DNA of 64,000 bases from Thalassospira xiamenensis M-5 = DSM 17429 (GTDB taxonomy: Bacteria; Pseudomonadota; Alphaproteobacteria; Rhodospirillales; Thalassospiraceae): the NCBI RefSeq assembly GCF_000300235.2, contig NZ_CP004388.1, positions 2,275,501-2,339,500 of the forward strand, in the 5' to 3' direction. A model generated the notes under the pieces. It was given only the letters and a program-made list of their open reading frames with translations, made no database searches and was not told the DNA's origin. Both the position numbers and the translations under genes were made by a program. Of this stretch, positions 26,193 through 36,125 are shown in pieces. Each line of letters opens with the position of its first letter. Position 1 is the stretch's first letter.

Positions 26193-27701
26193 TCAACCTT
26201 TGTCGACGCGCCGCGGCAAAGCAATCGTGACCTCCAACCCACGTCGGGGCAGATTGCGTAATCGTATCGTCCCGTCATGGGCATCGATGACCGTTTTTAC
26301 AATCGACAGACCAAGGCCGCTGCCACCGGTGGTGCGTGCGCGTGATCCTTCTACACGGAAGAACGGCAGAAAGACATCCTCCTGATGTTCCGCGGCGATA
26401 CCCGGTCCTTCGTCCCGAATGGACACCAGAACCGTATCGGCCGTCGCATCCAGACTGACATAAGCGCGATAGCCATATTTCAGCGCATTCTCGATCAGAT
26501 TGGTGAAGGCACGTTTTAATGTTCCGGGTCGGCAGGTCAGACGGATGCTGCGCTTGTCACCAAACGAATGCGCCTCGTCCCCGCCGCCAAATACGGTGTG
26601 AACCGAACTGAAACGAAGCGGCTGCGGTCCCTCGAAACTTACCGGACGGCCAAGATCGGCATAATCGTCACAAATCGCTTCGAGAACCGATGTGAAGTCA
26701 ACTGTGCGCTCTTCTTCCTTGCTAATCCAGTCACCAAGGAAATCGAGTGCATCGTTGAGAAGCCCGTCCATTTCATCAAGATCGCGCAACACGGTTTCGC
26801 GCAATTCTTCATTTTCGATAAATTCTGCACGCAGGCGCAGGCGCGTGCTGGGCGTGCGCAAATCGTGTGAAATTGCGGCCAGCATACGGGTTCTGTCACC
26901 CAGCATCCGTGAAATCCGTTCTCGCAATCCATTATATGCCGCGGCCATTGACCGGGCTTCGGTCGGGCCGCGCTCCTCCACCGGTGGGCCTTCAACTTCA
27001 TCCCCCTGGCGAATGATCGCCTCGGTCAAATTCTTGAAGGGACCGGCCAGAAGATCGGCCAAAGCAGCAAACACCGCCAACACGGCAACAACCCCGACCA
27101 GAAAGATCAGAAAAACCATGGATGGCGATGCATAGTCGGACCACAGCACCGGATGAGACAGCAGCATTCGCATGCCGGATGGCAACATGATTTCAACGCG
27201 AGCCTCAAGTCCCTGACGCGCTATTTCGCGCGATAGGCCGGCAAAAAACAGACTGGGATTTTCGGCGGTTTCAATCAGGTCGCGCTGTTCCGCACCAAGA
27301 CGCCCGCGCCGAAAATGCACCTTTACCGATGTCGGCCAGCCCGTATCGGCCAGACGTGCGGGCATTGCGATATGTTGTGCCGGGCGCGAAAATAACAGAA
27401 TGGTACCGATATCGTCAGATGGCAGAACACGAACAGAAAGCCCGTCACGCGCGGCTATATCAACGATATTTCCCTGTAACTCCGGACTTTCGGCAATCAG
27501 GATCAATTCGCGAATGGTAAAGCCCAGAGTATAGGCTCGGCTGATCCGCTCGCTCCGTTCGATGATGTATTTCGATGCGATTGAACTGATGCCCGCGATG
27601 ATGACACCGCCGACCATCATGATCATAAAGATGCGTCCGCCTAGCGTGCGGGGCTTGAATCGCCGCATATATTCGGAAAACGCACCAATCTGAACTGCCA
27701 T
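26193..27701 (-). CDS. Membrane sensor histidine kinase, candidate GtrS-like sugar sensor
   Basis: 502 residues. The first transmembrane helix is near residues 22-42 and a periplasmic domain of about 145 residues follows. A second helix spans about residues 193-216 (VFLIFLVGVVAVLAVFAALA), then a HAMP linker and the HisKA domain with His279 in LAAISHDLRTPSTRLRLRAEF. The HATPase domain has RDEGPGIA and GGSGLGLSIVKTV. The response regulator gene lies immediately upstream (11 bp). The pair converges on a glucose-type ABC operon, as GltR-GtrS is linked to gts genes in Pseudomonas. Sugar sensing is therefore plausible but inferred from position. Confidence 0.88.
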   Translation of the reverse strand: MAVQIGAFSEYMRRFKPRTLGGRIFMIMMVGGVIIAGISSIASKYIIERSERISRAYTLGFTIRELILIAESPELQGNIVDIAARDGLSVRVLPSDDIGTILLFSRPAQHIAMPARLADTGWPTSVKVHFRRGRLGAEQRDLIETAENPSLFFAGLSREIARQGLEARVEIMLPSGMRMLLSHPVLWSDYASPSMVFLIFLVGVVAVLAVFAALADLLAGPFKNLTEAIIRQGDEVEGPPVEERGPTEARSMAAAYNGLRERISRMLGDRTRMLAAISHDLRTPSTRLRLRAEFIENEELRETVLRDLDEMDGLLNDALDFLGDWISKEEERTVDFTSVLEAICDDYADLGRPVSFEGPQPLRFSSVHTVFGGGDEAHSFGDKRSIRLTCRPGTLKRAFTNLIENALKYGYRAYVSLDATADTVLVSIRDEGPGIAAEHQEDVFLPFFRVEGSRARTTGGSGLGLSIVKTVIDAHDGTIRLRNLPRRGLEVTIALPRRVDKG

Positions 27702-27712
27702 CGATCGAATTC

Positions 27713-28447
<735 letters not shown>

Positions 28448-28553
28448 TCTCCGCCTCCCTTGGATCCGACAGGTCCGTGACCGGACTGTCGCGCGGAGTT
28501 TAGTGCATATTGTCCCGGGTTTGAACTATTTTACCCAATGCCGGGGATAAATG

Positions 28554-28583
28554 AAAAAGCCGGGATAAAAAACCCCGGCTTTC
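28554..28583. terminator. Terminator after the Pho-box lipoprotein gene
   Basis: AAAGCCGGG and CCCCGGCTTT pair around an A-rich loop. On the minus strand the stem is followed by TTTTTC. Confidence 0.8.
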
Positions 28584-28619
28584 CTAAAGAAAATCTTCTT
28601 CCCCAACGTGTTAGGTGAC

Positions 28620-30218
28620 CTATTTCAGGTCATAAACCTTGGTGCTTCCCGATACTTCGGATGCGACGATCAACATTGCATTGCCCGTCGGGCTGTTTTT
28701 GGCATCAACAAACAGCATCCCTTCCGGGGCAAGTTCACCCGCGGTGTCGGCTTCCGGGCTTCCGGAATATCGACGATCAGAATGATATGTCACGAATTGC
28801 GGGTTAACCGGATTGGTCAGATCATAGACCATAAACCCGCCCTGACGTTCCAGACCGATGAAAGCATAAGGCGTGCCATTGACATAACCCGATGCCAGAC
28901 CTTCGGGTTCTGGCCCCTTGTCATCGGAACGATTATCGCGGCTATAGTTTTCGGTATCCGAGGCATTGAAAACATTGCTGTAATTCGCTGCCATGAACTG
29001 TTCAAATTGATCACCACTGTCAAAGACCATCTTGCCACCGGCATCAAGGACCGAGAACGACCGGGCGCCATAGCTATAAATCACATCGAAATCACCATCG
29101 CCGTCAATGTCGCCCTGTGCCTTGGTGGTTTTAAGGCGGCCCAGGTTTTCATCCTTTTGCAGGTTTGCTGCATTCGGGAATGCTACCGGATCAAGGGTCA
29201 ACTTGCCGACGCGGGTTTCCTCGCTATAGCCATCATAATCGCGGGAATCGCCTTCGTTCGCGATCAGCACCCAGGTTTTGCCATCGATTTCAATCGTATC
29301 AATGGTGTCGGGCATATACATCCCCATCACCGGCCAGGTGCGGATATTGATCTTGCCGTCCTTGTCGCTGGCATCAAACGCATTGACCGAATGGTCCTTG
29401 AACCCAAGACCGGCAACACGGATCACGCTGGCGGTTGCAATATCAAGGATCGCAACAGCGTTATTTTCCTGAAGCGACACATAGGCCGTTTTACTGTCTT
29501 TCGACACGGCGATATATTCCGGCTCAACATCCTGTGCGACACTTGACGTGCCCGGGTTCGATACCCGCATGCCGTATGGAAGCGTCGCATCATTCAAAAA
29601 GGCGAAATCAACGTTACGAACATCCGCATCCGTTAACTTGGCCACATCACCCGATACCGGAATGATCGAAACGCTGCCTTCCGGATCATTGTCAAACGCA
29701 TCATTTGGTTCACCTTCATTGGCAACCAAAACATATTTACCATCCGGGGTAAATTTGATCATATCGGGCAAGGCGCCCACAGTAACGGCTGCGATAAAAT
29801 CACCATTGGTGGTAAAGAACACAGCTTTGCCAGATGCCTGTTTATCTTTATTTTCAACAGCAACGGCCACAACGCCATCGTGAACAGCAACGCTGTTGGC
29901 GGCTTTGCCCCAATTCGAAAGATCAAGCGCCCCGATTTTACTGATTTCATTTGGGTTCGACATATCAAGAATGTCGATGGCCTTATCCCCACCATTCACA
30001 ACAAAAATACGCTTGGTCACCGGATCAAATGCCGGAATTTCAGCCGCACTTTCATCAAACACGCCGGTGCGATATTCGCCCATTGAAAGGATCGAAAGCG
30101 GTTTGGCCGCCGGTGTTGCCGTATCAAGCCCCATCGCAACGTTCTTTGACGTCGCCGCTGTACCACAAGCCCCAAGAAGCACAGACATCGCAACAGTCGC
30201 CATTAATGAATAACGCAT
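28620..30218 (-). CDS. Choice-of-anchor I-type beta-propeller lipoprotein
   Basis: 532 residues from the ATG at 30218, which has AGGGGG upstream; the frame from 30266 would hide the signal peptide. A lipoprotein signal ends in VLLGACG (lipobox LGAC). The mature protein is built of repeated blade-like segments (DKAIDILDMSNPNEISK, GKYVLVANEGEPNDAF, LIANEGDSRDYDGYSEETRV, DGDFDVIYSYGARSFSVLD). The anchor-I family is usually of unknown role and is sometimes annotated as alkaline phosphatase. A three-repeat Pho box upstream suggests induction by phosphate starvation, which would suit a surface phosphatase or phosphate-ester hydrolase. No direct catalytic evidence is visible. Confidence 0.85.
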   Translation of the reverse strand: MRYSLMATVAMSVLLGACGTAATSKNVAMGLDTATPAAKPLSILSMGEYRTGVFDESAAEIPAFDPVTKRIFVVNGGDKAIDILDMSNPNEISKIGALDLSNWGKAANSVAVHDGVVAVAVENKDKQASGKAVFFTTNGDFIAAVTVGALPDMIKFTPDGKYVLVANEGEPNDAFDNDPEGSVSIIPVSGDVAKLTDADVRNVDFAFLNDATLPYGMRVSNPGTSSVAQDVEPEYIAVSKDSKTAYVSLQENNAVAILDIATASVIRVAGLGFKDHSVNAFDASDKDGKINIRTWPVMGMYMPDTIDTIEIDGKTWVLIANEGDSRDYDGYSEETRVGKLTLDPVAFPNAANLQKDENLGRLKTTKAQGDIDGDGDFDVIYSYGARSFSVLDAGGKMVFDSGDQFEQFMAANYSNVFNASDTENYSRDNRSDDKGPEPEGLASGYVNGTPYAFIGLERQGGFMVYDLTNPVNPQFVTYHSDRRYSGSPEADTAGELAPEGMLFVDAKNSPTGNAMLIVASEVSGSTKVYDLK

Positions 30219-30269
30219 AGTTCCCCCTGAAAACTGAATTAACCGTGGCAGACAACCTGCAAACAAGCC

Positions 30270-30298
30270 GTAACAGTTTGATGACGACGCCGTGACAG
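30270..30298 (-). promoter_or_regulatory. Pho box (PhoB binding site) upstream of the anchor-I gene
   Basis: On the minus strand CTGTCAC, TCGTCAT and CTGTTAC start exactly 11 bp apart (30298, 30287, 30276), each separated by four bases. This is the 11-bp direct-repeat layout of PhoB sites (consensus half-site CTGTCAT). The box lies about 50-80 bp before the ATG at 30218. The divergent flavoprotein gene starts 94 bp on the other side. Confidence 0.8.
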
Positions 30299-30391
30299 TT
30301 TCATAAATTTCCTGAACCCCGCTATGCTCTGAACAGCCACAATCAACCTAAAGCAATAACCGTTCACGAAAATCAGTTGGAAACAGCAAGA

Positions 30392-31417
30392 ATGGCCACG
30401 ATCAATATCGCCGTGATCGGTGCGGGCATGGCTGGCCTTAAGGCAGCATCGACCCTGCATGGCATTGGCATCAATGTAACGGTCTTTGAAAAAAGCCACG
30501 GCACAGGCGGGCGGCTTGCGACCCGCCGAACCGAATTTGGCAATTTCAACCATGGCGCCCAATATGTGACGGCACGTGATCCGGCATTCCGTGCCTTCCT
30601 GCGCCATGCCGCAAGCCAAAATTCAGCGCGCGACTGGCGGCCCAACCTGTATCACGGCCAGCAAGCCCAAAGACAACAGACGCCACGCCCGATTGCGGAT
30701 GGCAACACCGCCGCCGACATTTGGTATCAGGGCGCGCCACTAATGAACAAGCTGGTCACGCCTCTTCTGACCTCATTTGAAATTCGCACCCGTCACCACA
30801 TCAATCGCATTGAACCACATGGCCCCCGTGAATTTATCCTGCATAATAATCTTGGTCAGGAATTTGGTCCTTTTGACGGTGTAATCGCAACTGCACCGGC
30901 CCCTCAAGCCGCCGAACTGTTACAGCCCTTAAGCCCGCGGTTTGATGTCATCAATAACGTTAAAATTGCTCCCTGCTGGTCAGCAATGATCGCATTTGCC
31001 AACCCTTTACCCACGGCATTTGACGCCATGGTCCATCCTGACCCTGCCATCAGTTGGGCCGCGCGAAGCGACAATAATAATAATCTGCCCCACAGACCAT
31101 CACCGGATCTTTGGGTTTTGCACGCCACCACAGAATGGTCCCGTGACAATCTGGAAGACGACAACGAACGTGTCGCATCGCGCTTGCTGGAAAAATTTCG
31201 CGATATATGTGGCAGCCGACTTCCCGAAATCATATCAATCGACGCCCATCGCTGGCGATATGCCCGAACGGAAACACCGCTTGGCCAAAGCCATTTAACC
31301 GGGATGAAGGGTCGAATAATTGCCGCAGGTGACTGGTGCCTTGGCGCACGGGTCGAAGCCGCATGGCGCAGCGGAAAATGCGCGGCACATGCCATGATCG
31401 AAACTCTGACCAGTTGA
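30392..31417 (+). CDS. FAD/NAD(P)-dependent amine oxidase-like protein (renalase-like)
   Basis: 341 residues from the ATG at 30392 (MATINIAVIGAGMAGL); five codons upstream are excluded. A classic FAD-binding motif GAGMAGLKAAS is followed by VFEKSHGTGGRLATRRTEFGNFNHGAQYVTA, a pattern of bacterial renalase-like and small FAD amine oxidases. The C-terminal FAD contact is IIAAGDWCLGARVEAAWRSGKCAA. Such proteins are soluble oxidoreductases, often of unknown substrate. It is monocistronic and divergent from the Pho-box gene. Confidence 0.82.
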   Translation: MATINIAVIGAGMAGLKAASTLHGIGINVTVFEKSHGTGGRLATRRTEFGNFNHGAQYVTARDPAFRAFLRHAASQNSARDWRPNLYHGQQAQRQQTPRPIADGNTAADIWYQGAPLMNKLVTPLLTSFEIRTRHHINRIEPHGPREFILHNNLGQEFGPFDGVIATAPAPQAAELLQPLSPRFDVINNVKIAPCWSAMIAFANPLPTAFDAMVHPDPAISWAARSDNNNNLPHRPSPDLWVLHATTEWSRDNLEDDNERVASRLLEKFRDICGSRLPEIISIDAHRWRYARTETPLGQSHLTGMKGRIIAAGDWCLGARVEAAWRSGKCAAHAMIETLTS

Positions 31418-31517
31418 TCCCCATGGCAAAAAAGAATGCGTAAACAAAGACAAGGACGGTGCCAGCCGATAGCCGCCACCGCCCCCAAATGATTGACGTC
31501 TGCATCACGTGTGGTGA

Positions 31518-33164
31518 TTAACCACGCAATGCCTGCAACTGCTTGATCAAACCGGCCGTGGATGCATCACGGGCATCGGCACTTTGCGTGGCCTGCACCA
31601 TCGGCAACAATTCCTTGGCCAATTGTTTGCCCAGTTCCACCCCCCATTGGTCATAGGAATTGACGTTCCAAATGATGCCCTGAACAAAGATTTTATGTTC
31701 ATACATCGCAACCAAACGTCCCAACGTGAAGGGATCAAGCTGCTTATACAGGATCATATTGCTCGGCTTGTTGCCGGCAAAAACCTTTTGCGGGGCCAGA
31801 ACATCAATCTCGGCCGGGGTTAAGTTGGTATCCGAAAGTTCATCGCGGACTTCGGCCTCGGTCTTACCACGCATCAGGGCCTCGGCCTGGGCAAAGCAAT
31901 TCGCCACCAGCTTGTCATGATGGTTTGCCAGTGGATGCAATGCATTGGCCGCTACAATGAAATCAACCGGGATCAGTTCTGTTCCCTGATGGATCAGCTG
32001 ATAAAACGCATGCTGGCCATTGGTCCCGGGCTCGCCCCAAATAATCGGACCGGTTTCGTAATATATCGGCTTGCCATCGCGGGTCACCGACTTGCCGTTG
32101 CTTTCCATATCGGCCTGCTGCAAATAGGCAGGCAGTCGTGACAAATGCTGATCATACGGCAAAATCGCCTGACTGGATGCGCCCAGCACATTGCGATACC
32201 ACACCCCGATCAACGCCAAAGTCACCGGAATATTTTTATCAAGCGGGGCGGTCTGGAAATGCAGATCCATCGCCTGCGCACCGCGCAACAATTCTTCGAA
32301 CCTGTCATAACCAACGGCCAGAATGATTGGCAACCCAATCGCCGACCAAAGGCTGTAACGGCCCCCAACCCAATCCCAGAAACCGAACGCATTATCAGTA
32401 TCGATGCCAAAGGCGGCGACCTTATCAAGGGCGGTCGACACGGCCACGAAATGCTTGGCAACCGCGGCCTCGTCCTTTAGCAGCCCAATCAGCCAATCCC
32501 GCGCCGAAAAGGCATTGGTCAGGGTTTCATCGGTGGTAAAGGTCTTTGACGCAATGATGAAAAGCGTCGTTTCCGCATCAAGGTCTTTCAGCGTATCAAC
32601 AATATGTGCGCCATCGACATTGGAAACAAAATGGCAGCGAATGCCGTCAATATGATACGGGCGCAAGGCCTCGTTGACCATCACCGGGCCAAGGTCCGAG
32701 CCACCAATCCCGATATTGACCACATCGGTAATCGCCTTGCCGGTATGCCCCTTCCAATCGCCACGATGAATGCGTGCACTAAAGGCCTTCATCCGTGCCA
32801 ATACGGCTTTGACATCAGGCATGACATCCTGACCATCAATCACCACCGGGCCACCATCCAGATTGCGAAGGGCGGTGTGAAGCACTGCACGGTCTTCGGT
32901 GACATTGATCCGCTCACCGGCAAACATGCGATCGCGCCAGCTTTCAACCTGTGCCGCCCCGGCCAGATCACGAAGGGCTGTCATCACTTCATCGGTGATC
33001 AGGTTTTTTGAATAATCAACAAACAGATCATCCAGCGTGACCTGAAAACGGTCAAACCGCGCCGGATCATCGACAAAAGCCTTGCGTAAATTGAGGCTCT
33101 TGGAAACATCCCCCCCCAATTGATCAAGCTTTTCCCAGCAGGTCGTCATATTTTCTGTGGACAT
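31518..33164 (-). CDS. pgi: Glucose-6-phosphate isomerase
   Basis: 548 residues from the ATG at 33164 (GAGGG upstream), matching the roughly 550 residues of the family; 46 unrelated residues upstream in the open frame are dropped. Signatures: [20 protein letters not shown], the SIS-type [27 protein letters not shown] (PGI signature 1) and the C-terminal [18 protein letters not shown]. It interconverts glucose-6-phosphate and fructose-6-phosphate in the cytosol. It follows the sugar kinase gene by 141 bp, so kinase and isomerase are likely cotranscribed. With the ABC transporter at 21.8-26.1 kb this makes a sugar-use neighbourhood. Confidence 0.96.
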   Translation of the reverse strand: MSTENMTTCWEKLDQLGGDVSKSLNLRKAFVDDPARFDRFQVTLDDLFVDYSKNLITDEVMTALRDLAGAAQVESWRDRMFAGERINVTEDRAVLHTALRNLDGGPVVIDGQDVMPDVKAVLARMKAFSARIHRGDWKGHTGKAITDVVNIGIGGSDLGPVMVNEALRPYHIDGIRCHFVSNVDGAHIVDTLKDLDAETTLFIIASKTFTTDETLTNAFSARDWLIGLLKDEAAVAKHFVAVSTALDKVAAFGIDTDNAFGFWDWVGGRYSLWSAIGLPIILAVGYDRFEELLRGAQAMDLHFQTAPLDKNIPVTLALIGVWYRNVLGASSQAILPYDQHLSRLPAYLQQADMESNGKSVTRDGKPIYYETGPIIWGEPGTNGQHAFYQLIHQGTELIPVDFIVAANALHPLANHHDKLVANCFAQAEALMRGKTEAEVRDELSDTNLTPAEIDVLAPQKVFAGNKPSNMILYKQLDPFTLGRLVAMYEHKIFVQGIIWNVNSYDQWGVELGKQLAKELLPMVQATQSADARDASTAGLIKQLQALRG

Positions 33165-33305
33165 TCCACCCTCGGCTTCAAACAGATAGCAAACAATACC
33201 GGCGTTATATTCAAAGAATAACATGCCGATACGACCATTTGTGGGACAGTTTATGGGACATTTTGATGGCAATTCCGATGGGGTGAAACTGCCATCAAAC
33301 AAATT

Positions 33306-34277
33306 CTAACCGGGCAATCCGTTCACAGACAGGAATTGCGCAACCTCTGCCTCGGTCGGAAGGGCCGCAATCGCACCGCGTTTGGTGGCTGTCATCGCGC
33401 CGACCGCATTGGCAAATCGGCAGGCAGCAGCGACCTTTTCCGCCGATGTCAGCAATTCCGGGTCCTTAAGCAAACGTGACAGGAAACCGGCGGTAAAGCC
33501 ATCCCCTGCCCCGGTCGCATCAACCGCTGTGACTTTGAACGGCTTGGCCGCCCCTTCAAAATCCGGGGTAAAGAAACGGCTGCCTTTCGGGCCGGATGTT
33601 ACGATCATCAGTTTCCAGTGATCACACCATAATTCGCGAACCCCTGCCTCAAGGTCATCCTTCCCGGTGATAAAGGCCACTTCATCATCGGAAATCTTGA
33701 CCACATCCGCCTTGGTAATCGCAAGCCGCAACATATCACGCGCGGCGTCCGGATTGGGCCAAAGCGGCAAACGAAGGTTCGGATCACAGGAAATAATCGC
33801 CCCGTTTTCGCGTGCAATGTCAATTGCGGCAAGGGTCGCTGCACGCGGATCATCATCAATCATGCAAAGCGTACCGTAATGAAACAGGTCACAGCCTTTG
33901 AGCATATCCTGATCAAGATCGGCCGGTGTCAGCAACATATCCGCCGACGGGCTGCGATAGAAAGAAAATTCGCGTTCGCCATCGGCACGCAGCGACACAA
34001 AAGCCAACCCGGTCAGGGCTTCCTTGGTCAGAACAATGCCCGATGTATCAACATTGTCGGCCTTTAAAGTATCGACCAGAAAATGGCCAAAAGCATCATC
34101 GCCAAGCTTGCCGATAAAACCGGTTTCAATGCCCAGCCGTTGCAATCCCACAGCCACATTGCCCGGCGCACCACCTGCGGCCTTGGCAAAGGCCGGTGCA
34201 TCGGCAAGGCCGGTACCGGTCACAGTCGGGACAAAATCAATCAGCAATTCCCCAAGGCAAACTGCTTTTGCGCTCAT
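33306..34277 (-). CDS. PfkB-family sugar kinase (probable fructokinase)
   Basis: 323 residues of the ribokinase/PfkB family. The N-terminal sugar-binding region is CLGELLIDFVPTV ... AGGAPGNVAVGLQRLG and the C-terminal active site is DATGAGDGFTAGFLSRLL, with the catalytic Asp in the GAGD loop. Members phosphorylate fructose, ribose, ketodeoxygluconate or nucleosides with ATP. The opening most resembles fructokinases (GELLIDF). Adjacent pgi would connect fructose-6-phosphate with glucose-6-phosphate. SD CGGAGA precedes the ATG. Confidence 0.88.
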   Translation of the reverse strand: MSAKAVCLGELLIDFVPTVTGTGLADAPAFAKAAGGAPGNVAVGLQRLGIETGFIGKLGDDAFGHFLVDTLKADNVDTSGIVLTKEALTGLAFVSLRADGEREFSFYRSPSADMLLTPADLDQDMLKGCDLFHYGTLCMIDDDPRAATLAAIDIARENGAIISCDPNLRLPLWPNPDAARDMLRLAITKADVVKISDDEVAFITGKDDLEAGVRELWCDHWKLMIVTSGPKGSRFFTPDFEGAAKPFKVTAVDATGAGDGFTAGFLSRLLKDPELLTSAEKVAAACRFANAVGAMTATKRGAIAALPTEAEVAQFLSVNGLPG

Positions 34278-34373
34278 AGCGATTCTCCGTTTATATCGCC
34301 CGTCAACCGGGTTGCGGGCATTATCATTTGCTGTGGGACGCGATGGTTTTAAATCGATTCAATTCATCAGGCA

Positions 34374-34406
34374 AAGAAAAAGCCACCTTAGGCAAAAAGT
34401 GGCTTT
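34374..34406 (-). terminator. Terminator after the phosphatase gene
   Basis: AAAGCCAC and GTGGCTTT pair perfectly; on the minus strand the stem is followed by TTCTTTG. It separates the phosphatase from the kinase-pgi pair. Confidence 0.8.
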
Positions 34407-34429
34407 AGCCCGCTGCTTTTTCAATAACT

Positions 34430-35014
34430 TCAGGCCGATTTCCCCAGCGCAACTTCACGCCCGCGGCCAAGCGATGTCATCCATTCATCGAAATGATCAT
34501 CATGCTCAAGCTGATAACGATAATGGCGTGTCAGCGCCGCATTCAGTTTACCACCCCGCCCCAGCAGATCATCGGCAAAGGAAATCATGCGCGAATTGGG
34601 CCAGGCAATCGGACGAATGGCACGAAGGGTTGCAAAAAGTTCATCTTCGTTTGCATCGGGCTGGGTTTGCGCCATGAGCGTCAGCATCGCTGCTGTCGAA
34701 CGTGAAACGCCCATATGGCAATGCACCAGCAAATGGCCGTCCTTACGGGCATCGACGGTGTTTTTGAGTCCCTCACCAAAGGCGAGAACCTCTTCGACAT
34801 GGGCGACCGTCGGAGCCATCTGACCGGGCAGTTCATCAATGATATCGTGGAACCGCAAAATGGTACGTTCATGCGGGGCATAAGCCGCGAATGCATCCGG
34901 GTCCGGTCTTTCCGGATCAAGGACCGAAAGCACATGCGAAACCGACCGGGTTTGATGGGTTGGCAGTTCATCAATGCCACAAATCGTCAAAAGCGAAATA
35001 GAAACCGGTTTCAT
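34430..35014 (-). CDS. Tyrosine/dual-specificity protein phosphatase
   Basis: 194 residues from the ATG at 35014 with GGAGG upstream. The active-site loop HCHMGVSRSTA matches the Cys-based phosphatase signature HCxxGxSRS. An upstream conserved Asp in RFHDIIDE could be the general acid. It resembles the small, compact dual-specificity phosphatases found in alphaproteobacteria. It lies between terminators at 35074-35100 and 34374-34406, so it is transcribed alone. The target (phosphotyrosine protein or small phosphorylated metabolite) cannot be told from sequence. Confidence 0.87.
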   Translation of the reverse strand: MKPVSISLLTICGIDELPTHQTRSVSHVLSVLDPERPDPDAFAAYAPHERTILRFHDIIDELPGQMAPTVAHVEEVLAFGEGLKNTVDARKDGHLLVHCHMGVSRSTAAMLTLMAQTQPDANEDELFATLRAIRPIAWPNSRMISFADDLLGRGGKLNAALTRHYRYQLEHDDHFDEWMTSLGRGREVALGKSA

Positions 35015-35073
35015 GTCTTTCCTCCAATACACTGATTAAGCGTAATAACATCACAGCAACCGTAAAAAGCAAA

Positions 35074-35100
35074 GGGCCGGTACTGTTAAAATACCGGCCC
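35074..35100 (-). terminator. Terminator after speB
   Basis: A 9-bp perfect stem GGGCCGGTA / TACCGGCCC with a 9-base loop; the following minus-strand sequence is moderately T-rich (TTTGCTTTTTAC). Confidence 0.75.
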
Positions 35101-35126
35101 GCGTTGAAATCTGTGTGATCTTGCTA

Positions 35127-36098
35127 TTACGGCTTTCGGTTCACCGCATGGATATTCAGCATTTCCCAAGCAATCGTCGCACCGGCAAGCGATGTGATGT
35201 CCGATACATCATAAGGCGGGGAAACTTCCACCACGTCCGAGCCGATCAGATTGATCCCCCCCGCAAGACCGCGCAGGATCGAAACCGCCTGATGGCTGGT
35301 CAGGCCGCCCAGAACCGGCGTGCCGGTGCCCGGTGCATAGCACGGGTCAAGCCCGTCGATATCAAAGGTGATATAGGCGTGATTGTCGCCGACCACGTCT
35401 TTGATTTTGGCAACGATCTGATCAATCGACATCGCCTGCACATCCGGCCCGTACAGGATGTTATATCCATGGGTCGATTCATTATGCGTGCGGATGCCAA
35501 CCTGAATGGATTTCGACGCGTCAACAATGCCATTCTTTGCCGCATGCCAGAACATGGTGCCATGATCGATACGATCGCCATCATCTTCCCATGTGTCGGA
35601 ATGGGCATCGAACTGGATCAGCGAAATTCCCTTGCCGTACTTTTCGGCATGAGCCTTCAGGATTGGGTAACTGATGAAATGGTCGCCACCAATCGTCAGC
35701 ATTTTCGCACCCGAGCTAACGATATCGCGTGCGTGATCCTCGATCATCTCCGGGATTTTATGCGGATAACCGGGATCAATCACCATATCGCCATAGTCGA
35801 TCACGGCCAGTTCACCAAAAATATCGCGCCCGGACGGGAAATGCGGTGCCCATGCAAGATTTACCGACGCACGGCGCACCCCCTGCGGGCCAAGGCGCGT
35901 ACCAGGGCGGCTCGACGTTGCAAGATCAAAGGGGATGCCCGTAACCGCAACATCAATGCCCGTAAGATCACGGGTATATTTGCGGCGCATGAATGACAGC
36001 GCGCCGGAATACATCGGCTCGCTGGTATTCTGATGCACGGATTTCGCAGTAAAAGCGTTGTCGCCGCCTTTGGTATCAATAACCCCGGTACTGCTCAT
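35127..36098 (-). CDS. speB: Agmatinase / ureohydrolase
   Basis: 323 residues of the arginase/agmatinase family with all three manganese-binding motifs: GGDHFISYP, DAHSDTWEDDG and FDIDGLDPCYAPGTGTP. Agmatinase splits agmatine into putrescine and urea. Guanidinobutyrase is an alternative activity in the same fold. Its position 27 bp after puuC and in one strand with puuA and puuR supports a role in supplying putrescine to the gamma-glutamyl route. SD AAGGGGAC precedes the ATG. Confidence 0.9.
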   Translation of the reverse strand: MSSTGVIDTKGGDNAFTAKSVHQNTSEPMYSGALSFMRRKYTRDLTGIDVAVTGIPFDLATSSRPGTRLGPQGVRRASVNLAWAPHFPSGRDIFGELAVIDYGDMVIDPGYPHKIPEMIEDHARDIVSSGAKMLTIGGDHFISYPILKAHAEKYGKGISLIQFDAHSDTWEDDGDRIDHGTMFWHAAKNGIVDASKSIQVGIRTHNESTHGYNILYGPDVQAMSIDQIVAKIKDVVGDNHAYITFDIDGLDPCYAPGTGTPVLGGLTSHQAVSILRGLAGGINLIGSDVVEVSPPYDVSDITSLAGATIAWEMLNIHAVNRKP

Positions 36099-36125
36099 AA
36101 TTCGTCCCCTTGTCCTTTCCGAACC

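Noticed and set aside
33165-33302. 46-residue extension of pgi
   Set aside because: Not part of the isomerase family length; ATG at 33164 has a good ribosome site.
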